A stretch of DNA of 64,000 nt from Paenibacillus sanguinis 2301083 = DSM 16941 (GCF_000374825.1 NZ_KB895377.1:434001-498000), one strand, 5' to 3'; shown: positions 8,500 through 16,991, counted from the first letter of the stretch. Program-made: numbers and translations. The notes: generated by a model not told the origin, from the letters alone.

Positions 8500-9408
8500 T
8501 TGACAAATAAAATTCGTATTAAATTAGGACTTATTGAATTTGAAGCAGAGGGAGATAGTGAACTAATTGAAAGAGAAAGAGAGCAATTTTTTAGCTTATT
8601 GCCAACTGCTATAAGTGCTGTTTCTCCTATCGTTTCCCCTAGTCCTCAGATATTAGAAATGGTACAAGATATTACGGGAGCATCTGATACTCCTGCTTTG
8701 ACTAATACCTCGTCCAACAATAATATTATTTCCTACGATTCAATAGCTGCCTTTTTAAAAATTAAATCATTTAGCAAAGAAGTGGAAAGAGTTTTGGGTG
8801 TTGCCTATTTTTTAGATCAAATAGAAGGCATCAGTCCTTTCACAGTTAAAGATATCGAGGCTAAATATACTGATGCAAGAATTTCAAAACCCAAAAATAT
8901 AAGCGATGCTATCAACAAAAATATAACTAAAGGATATCTTGGTGAAACAAAAGAAAAGAAGGATGGCCTTAAATCATTCTATGTATTAACCTCTGGAATT
9001 GAATGGTGTCAAGATTATACTCCTTCAGAAACCACAACACCTGTAAAGAAATCACCAAAGAGCCGGAAGGTTGCTTCGGAATCTAGTTTACTAAATATAT
9101 CTTTGGACGAACTTAACTTGGAGAAGTATGGTGATGTTTCCTCTTTAGAAAAGTTTATCGATCAGCTATTGGTTGTAATGTTGATATACTCAAGAGAGAA
9201 GGGGATTGAATACTTCTCATATGAAGATATAGTAGCAGTCTTTAAAAATAAGTTTAGGCTTCCTGCAACTGAAAGACAGGTTCAGTATTCATTTGATAAA
9301 GGGGGCACTATGTTTGACAAAAAAATAGAAAAGAAAAGGGCGTTTCACAAACTATTGTCAAGCGGAATAAAAGAGGCTGAAAGAATAGTTGCTCAACATA
9401 ATATCTGA
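8500..9408 (+). CDS. Cassette 3 gene B, hypothetical protein
   Basis: This 302-residue protein starts at TTG 8500 behind a strong AGGAGGAG. The N-terminus (KIRIKLGLIEFEAEGDSELI) is beta-rich and is followed by a Ser/Pro/Asn-rich linker and then two helical segments that could be winged helices (about residues 85-165 and 215-295). I do not recognise a family. The tight pairing with the HEPN-like gene A inside one cassette suggests the two products act together, possibly as a defence or toxin-antitoxin-like pair; this is inference only. Confidence 0.65.
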   Translation: MTNKIRIKLGLIEFEAEGDSELIEREREQFFSLLPTAISAVSPIVSPSPQILEMVQDITGASDTPALTNTSSNNNIISYDSIAAFLKIKSFSKEVERVLGVAYFLDQIEGISPFTVKDIEAKYTDARISKPKNISDAINKNITKGYLGETKEKKDGLKSFYVLTSGIEWCQDYTPSETTTPVKKSPKSRKVASESSLLNISLDELNLEKYGDVSSLEKFIDQLLVVMLIYSREKGIEYFSYEDIVAVFKNKFRLPATERQVQYSFDKGGTMFDKKIEKKRAFHKLLSSGIKEAERIVAQHNI

Positions 9409-9487
9409 TAACTCTACTCCCACAAATTAAGTGTGATAATACTATAAAAAGTTATTTTATTCAGTGTATTCAAAGATGGCAGTAACA

Positions 9488-9637
9488 TCACTTAACAATG
9501 CATCTACGCAGCGGGGCTTTCGCCCCTTGGTTGTCAGAAGCTAAGTCATAGAAGAGTATTCAGACAACACACGACCCGGCCTAAGATAAGAGCTATCTAA
9601 GGTCGGGTCGCGTCGTAGATACGACAACGTTATGTGA
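9488..9637 (+). repeat. attC-like site 3 (complete)
   Basis: R'' TCACTTAAC (9488-9496), L'' GCATCTACG, L' CGTAGATAC, R' GTTATGTGA (9629-9637). The L boxes changed together relative to sites 1 and 2 (ATTCACG to ATCTACG and the complement). The type-A apical stem also changed on both sides: GACCCGGCCT with AGGTCGGGTC. Confidence 0.85.
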
Positions 9638-9788
9638 AACTTCAAAAACTAATAAATTGATACAAGTATATAAAAGAAAGGAGCCATTCCTGTAATGAAT
9701 TAATTTGAGGTTTGAATGAAAAAAGCGCCAACTGTATACTGGGAAACGTTCCGTCCAAAGAACAATTCCAGCACAGGAGGCACTCTAT

Positions 9789-11084
9789 ATGAAGTATAAG
9801 CAATCGAAGAAACAGAATCAACGGATTACACGAATTTCCGACAAGACCCTTGTCGTAGGCGCAGACATCGCCAAAGAAACCCATGTGGCCCGCGCCATAG
9901 ATTTTCGAGGGATTGAACTCGGAAAGGATTGTGTGTTCACCAATACTCGTACCGGATTCGAGCAACTGGTTCAGTGGATGAAGGAGCTTCAGCAGGAACA
10001 TACCAAGAGTGACGTCCTCTTCGGTATTGAGCCCACCGGACACTACTGGTTCAACCTGGCAGAGTATTTGGGACAACAGGGCATTCCTTTAGTCATTGTC
10101 AATCCACATCATGTGCACAAGAGCAAGGAACTGGAAGATAACTCACCGACGAAAAACGACTATAAAGATGCAAAAGTCATTGCCGATTTAGTACGAAATG
10201 GGAAGTACAGCGAGCCGAAACTACCGACGAGTATTTACGCAGATCTGCGAATTCTCATGAATCTTCGAGAGAAGATCATGGTCAATTTCGGACAGGTGCA
10301 AAGGCGGGTACAGAACTGGCTGGATCGCTTTTTCCCAGAGTATCGGCAGGTATTTAAGGATTGGGAAGGCAAAGCCTCGCTAATTACGCTGGGTGAGTTT
10401 CCGACGCCTGGTGAAATTGTAGAGCTAGGCTCAGAAGCCATCGTTCAGCGGTGGAAGAAAGATGTGAAACGAGCTGTAGGCATTAAACGAGCCCAGCATC
10501 TCATGGAAATGGCTAGTCGGTCTATGGGTCTAACTGAAGGGCTTCCTGCAGCAAAAATCGAGATTAAAACGCTTCTGGAGCAGTATGAAATGTTCGCCAG
10601 GCAGCTTGAAGAAATTCTGAGCGAGGTCGAACGGCTCCTAATGCAAATTCCGGGCACGAAAGAGATGCTTACGGTGCCTGGCGTGTCTGTAGTCACCTTG
10701 GGGGGATTCCTTTCAGAAGTAGGGAATCTAAACGGTTATGAGCATGGACAGCAGATTATTCGGCTGGCCGGACTGAACCTCAAAGAGAATAGTTCTGGGA
10801 AGAAAAAAGGCAAGTCCAGCATTACTAAACGTGGACGCGCACGTTTAAGGGCTCTGCTATTCCGGGCGGTCATGCCCATGGTAGCAAAAAACGCGGAATT
10901 CAAGGCATTGCACCAGTACTTCACGAGGCGAAGTCAGAATCCACTGAAGAAAAAGCAATCCCTCGTGGCCTTGTGCGGGAAACTCATACGTGTCCTGCAT
11001 ACGCTAGGCACCAAGCAAATTCCTTACGATGCAAACGACGTATTAGGGCCGGTACGTCGGACCCAGTTACAGATGGTAGCCTAA
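9789..11084 (+). CDS. IS110-family DEDD transposase
   Basis: The 431-residue transposase has the N-terminal RuvC-like DEDD domain (VVGADIAKETHVARAI, GIEPTGHYW, KNDYKDAKVIADL). The C-terminal transposase-20 domain includes IPGTKEMLTVPGVSVVTLGG and the Ser region KKGKSSITKRGRARLRALL. IS110 enzymes excise and insert circular elements guided by a bridge RNA. The gene is full length and undisrupted, so the element may be active. GGAGG (9777-9781) lies 7 bases before the ATG. Confidence 0.93.
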   Translation: MKYKQSKKQNQRITRISDKTLVVGADIAKETHVARAIDFRGIELGKDCVFTNTRTGFEQLVQWMKELQQEHTKSDVLFGIEPTGHYWFNLAEYLGQQGIPLVIVNPHHVHKSKELEDNSPTKNDYKDAKVIADLVRNGKYSEPKLPTSIYADLRILMNLREKIMVNFGQVQRRVQNWLDRFFPEYRQVFKDWEGKASLITLGEFPTPGEIVELGSEAIVQRWKKDVKRAVGIKRAQHLMEMASRSMGLTEGLPAAKIEIKTLLEQYEMFARQLEEILSEVERLLMQIPGTKEMLTVPGVSVVTLGGFLSEVGNLNGYEHGQQIIRLAGLNLKENSSGKKKGKSSITKRGRARLRALLFRAVMPMVAKNAEFKALHQYFTRRSQNPLKKKQSLVALCGKLIRVLHTLGTKQIPYDANDVLGPVRRTQLQMVA

Positions 11085-11345
11085 GAACAACCGGATTCAC
11101 GTTTCTCACCGGAAGGAAAGAACCAAGACAAAGGAAGCACGGAGCAGCCGTAGGAATCTATTCCATAAGGGCAACGACCCTGTAAAGGAGCAAAAAGCGG
11201 CGTCCACCTCTTGAGAGGCCGAACGAAGGAATGTAAGGGCAGCGACCCCGCGTGACATGGGAGGGTAAGCCGTCAAGAGTCAGGTGTGGATATCCAAGTG
11301 CGATCACAGGAACGATCTATGTGTTGGAGACAACTTCCTCCAATC
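11085..11345 (+). ncRNA. Candidate bridge RNA region of the IS110 element
   Basis: The 3' noncoding part of the element holds two similar blocks, AAGGGCAACGACCC (11167-11180) and AAGGGCAGCGACCC (11235-11248), each able to form a short hairpin. Other pairings lie around them. IS1111-type elements carry the bridge RNA on this side; two related loops would fit the target- and donor-binding loops. Boundaries are guesses. Confidence 0.45.
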
Positions 11346-11484
11346 TCTATTCCCGCCACCGGCTCTGCCAGAAAATAATGTCACTCTTGCATGACTTCTC
11401 CATCTCTCGAAATGTCTATGGTTGAAAATCTAAGAACGAGTGAGTAAACAAGAGAAAATATTAATTTATAGTGGGAGGAAAAAA

Positions 11485-12326
11485 ATGAAAGAAAAAGCTG
11501 TATGGGCAGAACCTGAAAACTTCATGATGGTATTCCGCTGTACAACCCAGAAATATGCTGAAAATTTCCTCAATAATGGACAAATCAAATTTAGTACGCC
11601 AAGTTCATGGGTGAAGTACGCTTTTGAAAAAGGAGAAGGACGGGGAGATAAGTTAGAGGGTACAATGGCGACTTTTCATGTACTTGATGTTGAACGAGGA
11701 ATTGAATTGAATCAAAAATACGAAAATATACTGACTTATTAAGAGTTCCGGTTGGACCACGTGTTTACTTAAAGAGTTCTCGTGATATGGAATTGCCATG
11801 CTTTTGCTTTTATATTTTAAAGCAAAGTATGTTTGATTCTCCTGAAGAAGAAGGAAAACATAGATTAACAACAATGATACCAGACTCCTATTTCAAAGAC
11901 TTTATGGACAACCTTGATCCTGAAGAAGTAGAAAAATTGGATGAAAAGGACAAACCTTCAGTTATTTTTATACATGACTATAAAGAGTTTGAAAAAAGAA
12001 TTATTTCTTCTTTAATGCGATTGGGCCTACAACGAGAAGAAATAATCGTATCACGCATATCTTATTTTGATTTTGATAAATATGGTGAATACGGGTGGTG
12101 GGATTTTGGGCAAAGAATGCCTAATGAATTGACTATAAAACATACAAGATTCCAGAATCAAAGTGAAGCTAGAATAATTATAAATACAGATAATGAAAAT
12201 GTGAAAAAGATTTTAGAAAGGCCTATTGAGATTGGTTCATTGAAAGATATCGCGACAGTAAGTAATACCTATCTTCATGGAGGAATGTCTGTAGAGATAA
12301 CAGTGGACGTAGAAGCATTAGAATAA
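11485..12326 (+). pseudogene. Frameshifted cassette gene of unknown family
   Basis: Reading from ATG 11485 (GGGAGG upstream) gives FRCTTQKYAENFLNNGQIKF and stays open to a stop at 11740. The other frame is open across the break and continues the protein (VPVGPRVYLKSSRDMELPCF) to 12326. A one-base change in the A-rich stretch at about 11715-11735 joins the halves into a 280-residue protein. The C-terminal half includes NELTIKHTRFQNQSEARIII. The family is unknown to me; related N-termini occur in mobile-element proteins. The gene was separated from site 3 by the IS110 insertion. Confidence 0.65.
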
Positions 12327-12435
12327 GTAATCGTAGTATATTTAGATAATGAATCTAACATATTATCATTTAAAAGCATTATGAAGTTTACTATATTATT
12401 AAAATCATGATGCTAATTCATAGAAGAAATGAACA

Positions 12436-12535
12436 TCCGATAACATAATATTCACGCTGCGGACATCCGTCCTTGGCCCGGCATTCGCCGGGCACCTGGC
12501 ATGTGCCAGGTCGTGAATACAGGAACGTTATACGA
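12436..12535 (+). repeat. attC-like site 4 (complete, short)
   Basis: R'' TCCGATAAC (12436-12444), L'' ATATTCACG, L' CGTGAATAC, R' GTTATACGA (12527-12535). The middle is short, with CCCGGCATTCGCCGGG and ACCTGGCATGTGCCAGGT hairpins. The R boxes of this site do not match well, as expected if they belong to different cassettes. Confidence 0.8.
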
Positions 12536-12575
12536 CAGAATTAAAAACAATAGAAAAAGAGGGTCATATAACCCT

Positions 12576-12863
12576 CTAAATACTAGAATTTTGCAATTCA
12601 CTAAATAGTTGTAGAGCATCTTTGAAACCTTGTATGTAGATACTTCTTTCTAAGATGGTTTGGAGAGAGAGTTGTGCGTCTTCGTAAAGAAAAACCGTAT
12701 GCTGAAGCTGATCAGGCAAAGCATCACGAAGTGATTTAAAATGTTGATTTGTCTCCGAAGAAAGCTGAGAGTACTCCTTATGACCCTCCATAAGCTCGGC
12801 ATAGAGTAGTTCTAAACGTATTCTTACGAGCGGTTCTGTTAATGATTCTAACGAATTGTACAT
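12576..12863 (-). CDS. DUF6809-like small helical protein
   Basis: The 95-residue protein on the minus strand is all-helical and ends FIYxxGF-like (RSIYIQGFKDALQLFSEL), a pattern seen in DUF6809 proteins of Bacillota. It is the only intact cassette-region gene on the opposite strand apart from the IS3 genes. AAGGAGGAA precedes the ATG. A minus-strand promoter is visible: TTGTAA at 12921-12926 and TATAAT at 12898-12903 with a 17-base spacer, overlapped by palindromic operators. It diverges from the regulator at 13017. Confidence 0.65.
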   Translation of the reverse strand: MYNSLESLTEPLVRIRLELLYAELMEGHKEYSQLSSETNQHFKSLRDALPDQLQHTVFLYEDAQLSLQTILERSIYIQGFKDALQLFSELQNSSI

Positions 12864-12882
12864 ATGCGATTCCTCCTTTGGT

Positions 12883-12952
12883 TAACTCTATAGAGTTATT
12901 ATATAACCTCACAAAGTTAATTACAAGGTGAATATTTGACTTTATAGAGTTA
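12883..12952. promoter_or_regulatory. Three operator-like palindromes between divergent genes
   Basis: A perfect 16-bp palindrome TAACTCTATAGAGTTA (12883-12898) overlaps the minus-strand -10. TAACCTCACAAAGTTA (12904-12919) lies between its -10 and -35. TGACTTTATAGAGTTA (12937-12952) is just upstream of the plus-strand promoter. The arrangement suggests repression of both genes by the regulator encoded at 13017. Confidence 0.7.
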
Positions 12953-12967
12953 AATGTCCTCTTTTCA

Positions 12968-12996
12968 TTGATGGTTAGTAATAGAGAAGATAAGAT
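12968..12996 (+). promoter_or_regulatory. Promoter of the XRE-type regulator
   Basis: TTGATG (12968-12973) and TAAGAT (12991-12996) are separated by 17 bases and precede the gene at 13017. Confidence 0.65.
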
Positions 12997-13016
12997 AGAA
13001 TTATGGAGGGGAAAAG

Positions 13017-13238
13017 ATGAATGTAATCAAGTGCAATATACGAGAACTCATGGCAGAACATCGTATAGATGATATAACAGAATTGATGGCGAAATCGGGA
13101 TTGAGTAGGAATTCAATTAATAAACTTTATAGAGAGACAAATATAGAAACAACAAAGCTTGAAACCTTATTTAAGTTATGTGATACATTCAACTGCAAAT
13201 TATCTGATTTAATTGAATATGAACCTGGAGATAGCTAA
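13017..13238 (+). CDS. XRE-type helix-turn-helix regulator
   Basis: This 73-residue protein consists of one Cro/C1-like HTH domain (ITELMAKSGLSRNSINKLYR as helices 2-3, then KLCDTFNCKLSDLIEYEP). That is the compact YozG/HTH_26 style common on Bacillota mobile elements. GGAGGGG lies before ATG 13017. Three palindromes in the divergent intergenic region are the natural candidates for its binding sites, with control of the DUF6809-like gene and itself. Confidence 0.85.
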   Translation: MNVIKCNIRELMAEHRIDDITELMAKSGLSRNSINKLYRETNIETTKLETLFKLCDTFNCKLSDLIEYEPGDS

Positions 13239-13304
13239 TAATTTTTGAATTCAAGAATTAAATTTCCTGAATAATAAATATTGGATTGTCAACAGTAAAT
13301 CAGA

Positions 13305-14091
13305 CAGCTTTTTTAAGGGCCTCTTGGCATACTGAACAGGTGTCATGTATCCCAGTGTTCCGTGAATACGATGCTTATTAAACCAGTTGACGTAATCATA
13401 TAGCTCGATCTCCAAATGACGAAGGCTCTGATATTCCCTGGTTCACGAACTCGGTTTTCATCACCTTGAAGGTGGCTTCCGCTACGGCGTTGTCATAAGC
13501 ACAGCCTTTCATGCTAAGAGAACGACCGATTTCAAAGGTTTCCAGAAGCTCATCCATCTTTTCATTGTTAAACTCGCTGCCTCGGTCAGTATGAAACCAC
13601 TGAATGTGACGCAAATCCCCCTGTACCGTAGCAAAGGCGCGGGAAATCAGAGCAGCGTCCTTATGTGGACCTGCACTATGACCGATGAGCTCTCGATTGA
13701 ACAGGTCGATGAGCACACAAATGTAATGCCACTTGTTTTGGACTTTGACATACGTAAGATCGCTGACGACAAAACGTTTGACTTCGGTCTCCTCAAATTC
13801 ACGATCCAGCACATTTGTTGTTGTCGCTTCATTACAAGCCGTTTTGTGGGGCTTATACTGGGCTACAGTATATGTGGAAATCAGACCTTGCTCTTTCATA
13901 ATCCGGCCAATGCGGCGTCTGGACACGACGAGTCCGCGTTCGTGTAGCTTGGCTTTGATCTTTCGGGTGCCGTAGGCTTTGCGGTTCTTATGGAAGATTT
14001 CCACAATGGCTGCGCTCAGCTCATCTTCATTCTTTTCTTCCTTCGTCTCATAGTAGAACGTGCTTTTTGCGATTTGCAGGACGCCGCACAT
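13305..14091 (-). pseudogene. IS3 transposase OrfB, frameshifted near its C-terminus
   Basis: The DDE integrase core is present: FVVSDLTYVKVQNKWHYICV, the HTDRGSEFNN segment and AYDNAVAEATFKVMKTEF with the final Glu. After FVNQ the frame breaks at about 13430-13445. A different frame restores the family C-terminus (LRHLEIELYDYVNWFNKHRI, then GTLGYMTPVQYAKRPL). The last ~50 residues are therefore lost from the product and the transposase is probably inactive. Normal expression would be by -1 frameshifting from orfA at GGACGAAAG. Confidence 0.85.
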
Positions 14092-14132
14092 TGCTGATAC
14101 CGAGTATTTATCACGGTTATTCTGGATGATAG

Positions 14133-14417
14133 CTACTTTCGTCCCATGATCAGCGCGGCTTGCTTTAGGATGTCAACCTCCATTTGGAGACGTTGGTTTT
14201 CTTTTCGTAAAGCGAGGAGTTCATTTTCTTCGGGAGAGCGGTTGTCCTTTTCCTTGAAGGAGCCTGTTTTCTTGGATTGCTTGATCCAGCGGTCTAAAGC
14301 AGAAGCCGTGAGGTCATATTCCTCCACAATCGCTGCTCTGGGTTTTCCGTTCTCATAGAGCTGCACCATTTGCTTTTTGAACTCGCTTGTAAACGTTCTT
14401 CGTTGTTGTTTGGACAT
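14133..14417 (-). CDS. IS3 transposase OrfA
   Basis: The 94-residue protein has an N-terminal helix-turn-helix (RTFTSEFKKQMVQLYENGKP; YDLTASALDRWIKQ) and a C-terminal leucine-zipper-like coiled coil (ELLALRKENQRLQMEVDILK). This is the standard OrfA of IS3-family elements. It binds the terminal repeats and is fused to OrfB by frameshifting. Confidence 0.9.
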   Translation of the reverse strand: MSKQQRRTFTSEFKKQMVQLYENGKPRAAIVEEYDLTASALDRWIKQSKKTGSFKEKDNRSPEENELLALRKENQRLQMEVDILKQAALIMGRK

Positions 14418-14514
14418 TGTAGAGATCCGCTCCTTAGCTTGATAGGTTTATTCTACAAGCCCTTATTTTTTCTGTCCAACTAAGTGTAGACGATCTATAT
14501 TCATGCTCCGGCTC

Positions 14515-14538
14515 TTAAAGGAGCCGGGGCCGTTGCAC
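14515..14538 (+). other. Hairpin beside the IS3 end
   Basis: CCGGCTC and GAGCCGG flank a six-base loop. It may be the middle of a decayed cassette site (ATATTCATGC to the left, GCACGTATTT to the right), but no R boxes remain. There is no T run, so it is not a clear terminator. Confidence 0.3.
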
Positions 14539-14615
14539 GTATTTCGGAAAGTAATTTAGCATAAAAATCTATAGTACCTAAAGAAATATTATAAGAAATT
14601 GTTCTTGAGGGGGGC

Positions 14616-15281
14616 TTGGAAATCATTCAAGAATGTGAATTTGATATTAATGATGATTATGTGGAATTTTATTCGTGCTTTTTGGGTGATGAAGAACAGG
14701 CTCTATGTCTGATAAAAAGGTGCTATAAAATCACTGAGGTTGATGTTAGACCAAGAAGAATAGTTAACAATATAGCAAGGCTAATAACACTTGCAGATGA
14801 TCAAATGAAAATCAGAGGCGGGAGATATGGCATTCAGATATTCTTTTGGATGGTATGCGTAGAAGCTATTTACAACATATCTAAGCCATTAAACCCAAAA
14901 AAGGATAAGATCACTACTATAAGAAAGTTCTTTAATGAATCTATTTTAAGAGAAGATCAGTTATTTATTTTGGATCATATCACTCGTTCAATTGTTGATT
15001 ACCGATGGAATTATACAAAGCATTTACATATGAATATTATTGCGAATATCTTTTATTTTGTCCGAAATGATTTTGTTCATGAGGGATCCTATTCCAATTT
15101 CCACTTTAAAAGCGAGGATTCTAGCACAACTATAATGAATTCAATTGTTTTGAAGGAATTTAAAGACGATGTATTTGAAGAAAGAATATACGATGTAAAC
15201 GTTACTTATAGTCAAATGAGGGACATAATTATAAGAGGTTGCATTAATTTTCTTAACAAGCATTTAGAATCATTTGAATAA
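14616..15281 (+). CDS. HEPN-like hypothetical protein
   Basis: This 221-residue helical protein starts at TTG 14616 behind GAGGGGGG. Near residue 150 it contains YFVRNDFVHEG, an R-N-x3-H match to the HEPN RNase motif (R-x4-H with the preferred Asn). The body (RLITLADDQMKIRGGRYGIQ; FFWMVCVEAIYNI) resembles ApeA/Apea-like HEPN helices. HEPN proteins in mobile DNA often act in abortive infection or toxin systems. This assignment rests on motif and fold impression only. The gene lies between IS3 and IS256 copies, with no site immediately adjacent. Confidence 0.6.
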   Translation: MEIIQECEFDINDDYVEFYSCFLGDEEQALCLIKRCYKITEVDVRPRRIVNNIARLITLADDQMKIRGGRYGIQIFFWMVCVEAIYNISKPLNPKKDKITTIRKFFNESILREDQLFILDHITRSIVDYRWNYTKHLHMNIIANIFYFVRNDFVHEGSYSNFHFKSEDSSTTIMNSIVLKEFKDDVFEERIYDVNVTYSQMRDIIIRGCINFLNKHLESFE

Positions 15282-15420
15282 TTGATTGGAAATGAGAAAT
15301 CTACTTTAATATCACATTCACACCTCTTTGCGGCAACCCTTGAGAAGTATTAAAAGCGTCTAAAATTTCCTAAGTAGGTTCAATTTTGTGAAAAAGGTTG
15401 GGTGAAAAGACTAAGAAGGA

Positions 15421-15630
15421 GTGATTAAAATCTATACCCCACATTCTTGCAAACGCCGAATTGCGGTTTAGCCCTTTGAATAATACGAATGATCCGAAAG
15501 AATCAAAAGATTGGGAGTTCAATTACAGGATTGATTCAAATAATCGAGATGCAGATTTTCCGCCAATAGCTGATTTATTTAAAGTTAAGCTGCAACAACA
15601 CTGTAAAGTTGTTTGCTTTACTAGAGATGA
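15421..15630 (+). pseudogene. DUF2971-like gene fragment cut by an IS256-type element
   Basis: GTG 15421 follows AAGGA and begins IKIY, but the frame soon breaks. The neighbouring frame reads LANAELRFSPLNNTNDP and later HCKVVCFTRDE. ELRFSP...NDP and the following CFT segment are marks of DUF2971 proteins. The reading ends inside the left end of the IS256-type element. The rest of the gene is not found on the other side. Confidence 0.6.
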
Positions 15631-16605
15631 GATGGCGTAAAATAAGCTGTGTACCAAGATTTGGAGCCTAGTCAGGCAACAAAAAAGTAGGGTATTCTCG
15701 GGATTACGACACCACCAAGAAGGGACCCTACTTGATGACTATTGTACCCGAAAATCTAATGAATAATCTATTTGAAAATCTTGTCACCCAATTTGTCAAA
15801 GATAACCTGGAATCTATTTTGAAGGCAGAAATCCAGCAATTCATGACCAGTGAAGAGGCTGGGAATCACAACAGCCGTAATGGCTACTACACCCGTAATT
15901 TGCACACGAAATATGGAAATATAGAAGATCTAGCCGTTCCTAGAGACCGTCAAGGAGCTTTTCAAACACAGTTATTTGAGCCCTACCAACGACGCGACGG
16001 ATGGCTGGAAGAGGCGGTCATTCAGATGTACAAATCAGGCATGGGTACCCGAGATGTCGCCCGATTCATAGAAAGTATGTTCGGCAGCCATTACTCCCCT
16101 ACCACCGTCAGTAACAATACCGCAACGGTGCTGGGAGACATTCACCAGTGGCAAAAGCGTCCGCTGCAAAAACGCTATTCTGTCATCTACCTGGATGGCC
16201 TGTACGTCAAACTCAAGCGTGGGACTGTTGGAGCTGTACCCGAAAGAAATGCAGTCCTGGGAGGAACAGCTATCCACGTTACTGACGTTCTATATGTACC
16301 CGGCGCTGATCAAGGAGGTGATCTACACCTCCAATCCGATTGAGCGAATGAATAAGGAAATCCGAAAGCGCCTAAAACCCATGAACAGCCTCACCAATAT
16401 GGACGCAGCAGAGAAAATTGTCTACCTCGACGTGATAGACTACAATGAACGTTTTGCTGAACGAGTCATTCGCGGTTTCGGTGATGTAGAGGTAAAGAAG
16501 AAACTGAATGAGAGGGGTTCCCCCGCCCCAAAGAACATCCACACCCCATAACGAATACCCGAGAAGTTACTCTCTACTCTTTTACACAAACTTCTTGACG
16601 CTACC
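15631..16605 (+). mobile_element. Internally deleted IS256-family element
   Basis: The ends are GATGGCGTAAAATAAG (left) and the complement of CTTGACGCTACC (right), which share a GxTxGCGT...TGTGTA pattern. At 975 bp it is about 350 bp shorter than intact relatives, because the middle of the transposase gene is missing. No target duplication is visible. Confidence 0.75.
15732..16551 (+). pseudogene. IS256-family transposase remnant
   Basis: The N-terminal half reads correctly (IQQFMTSEEAGNHNSRNGYY, VPRDRQGAF, YSVIYLDGLYVKLKRGTV) up to about 16225. It then jumps to the C-terminal end in another frame (ELYPKEMQSWEEQLSTLLTF, IYTSNPIERMNKEIRKR). About 110 residues between them, including the second catalytic Asp region, are deleted and the frame is shifted. 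It cannot make active MULE-type transposase. Confidence 0.85.
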
Positions 16606-16610
16606 TTATA

Positions 16611-16889
16611 GTTGAAGAAAAGCGTAATGAGAAAATAAATATTTTAATAAAGAAGAATATCAAAATCGATAAATTATTTTTTGTAAAAAAGGGAAAGTGG
16701 CACATTCCTGAAAGAGAAGATACTGTGCTTTTCGATCTAGGATGGTATCCCGATTCAGATTTCAATGGACATTATTGTCTGCAAGTTGTTGATGGGAACT
16801 GGAATGAAATTAAAAGTATTTCTTCTAAAGATCGTTTTTTAATAAAAGAGACACTCGAACAATGGTTGGAAGAACATCAAAAAATATAG
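16611..16889 (+). pseudogene. 3' fragment of an unknown cassette gene
   Basis: An open frame with no start runs from the IS256 right end to a stop at 16887. It encodes about 92 residues including WHIPEREDTVLFDLGWYPDS and HYCLQVVDGNWNEIKSISSK. It is followed by the complete site 5, so it is the end of a cassette gene whose 5' part was removed with the IS256 event. Its family is not recognised. It does not continue the DUF2971 fragment. Confidence 0.55.
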
Positions 16890-16925
16890 TTGAAGTTTAT
16901 TATGCAACTCAAAGAAGCCACTGAC

Positions 16926-16991
16926 TCCACATAACAATATATTCACGCTGCGGACCATATGTCGGGTCGTGAATAGGGGAACGTTATATGC
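16926..16991 (+). repeat. attC-like site 5 (complete, 66 bp, minimal)
   Basis: R'' TCCACATAAC (16926-16935), L'' ATATTCACG, L' CGTGAATAG, R' GTTATATGC (16983-16991). Only about 20 bases separate the L boxes, so this is the smallest intact site and shows what the core architecture needs. The right R' matches the R'' of site 6, not its own. Confidence 0.85.

Larger units (their letters stand above)
9640..11430 (+). mobile_element. IS110-family insertion sequence (ends approximate)
   Basis: The element contains one DEDD transposase gene and a long downstream noncoding region. IS110 elements lack clear terminal inverted repeats, so the ends cannot be fixed by eye. The left end lies after the attC-like site 3 core (9629) and the right end before the gene at 11485. 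It sits directly against the cassette site, as IS1111-attC elements do in integrons. Confidence 0.75.
13287..14492 (-). mobile_element. IS3-family insertion sequence
   Basis: The element is about 1.2 kb with imperfect terminal inverted repeats, TGTCAACAGTAAATCAGACAG (13287-13307, counted as 21 positions) and the complement of 14472-14492, sharing 14 of 21 bases. It encodes orfA and orfB in the -1 frame relation on the minus strand. Target duplication is unclear. Confidence 0.85.

Noticed and set aside
9642-10076. Minus-strand frame at the IS110 left end
   Set aside because: It overlaps the transposase gene and its protein is not family-like; a shadow frame.
13287-14492. Exact target duplication of the IS3 element
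   Set aside because: Only a doubtful GAT is shared by the flanks; the ends could shift by a base or two, so no duplication is claimed.
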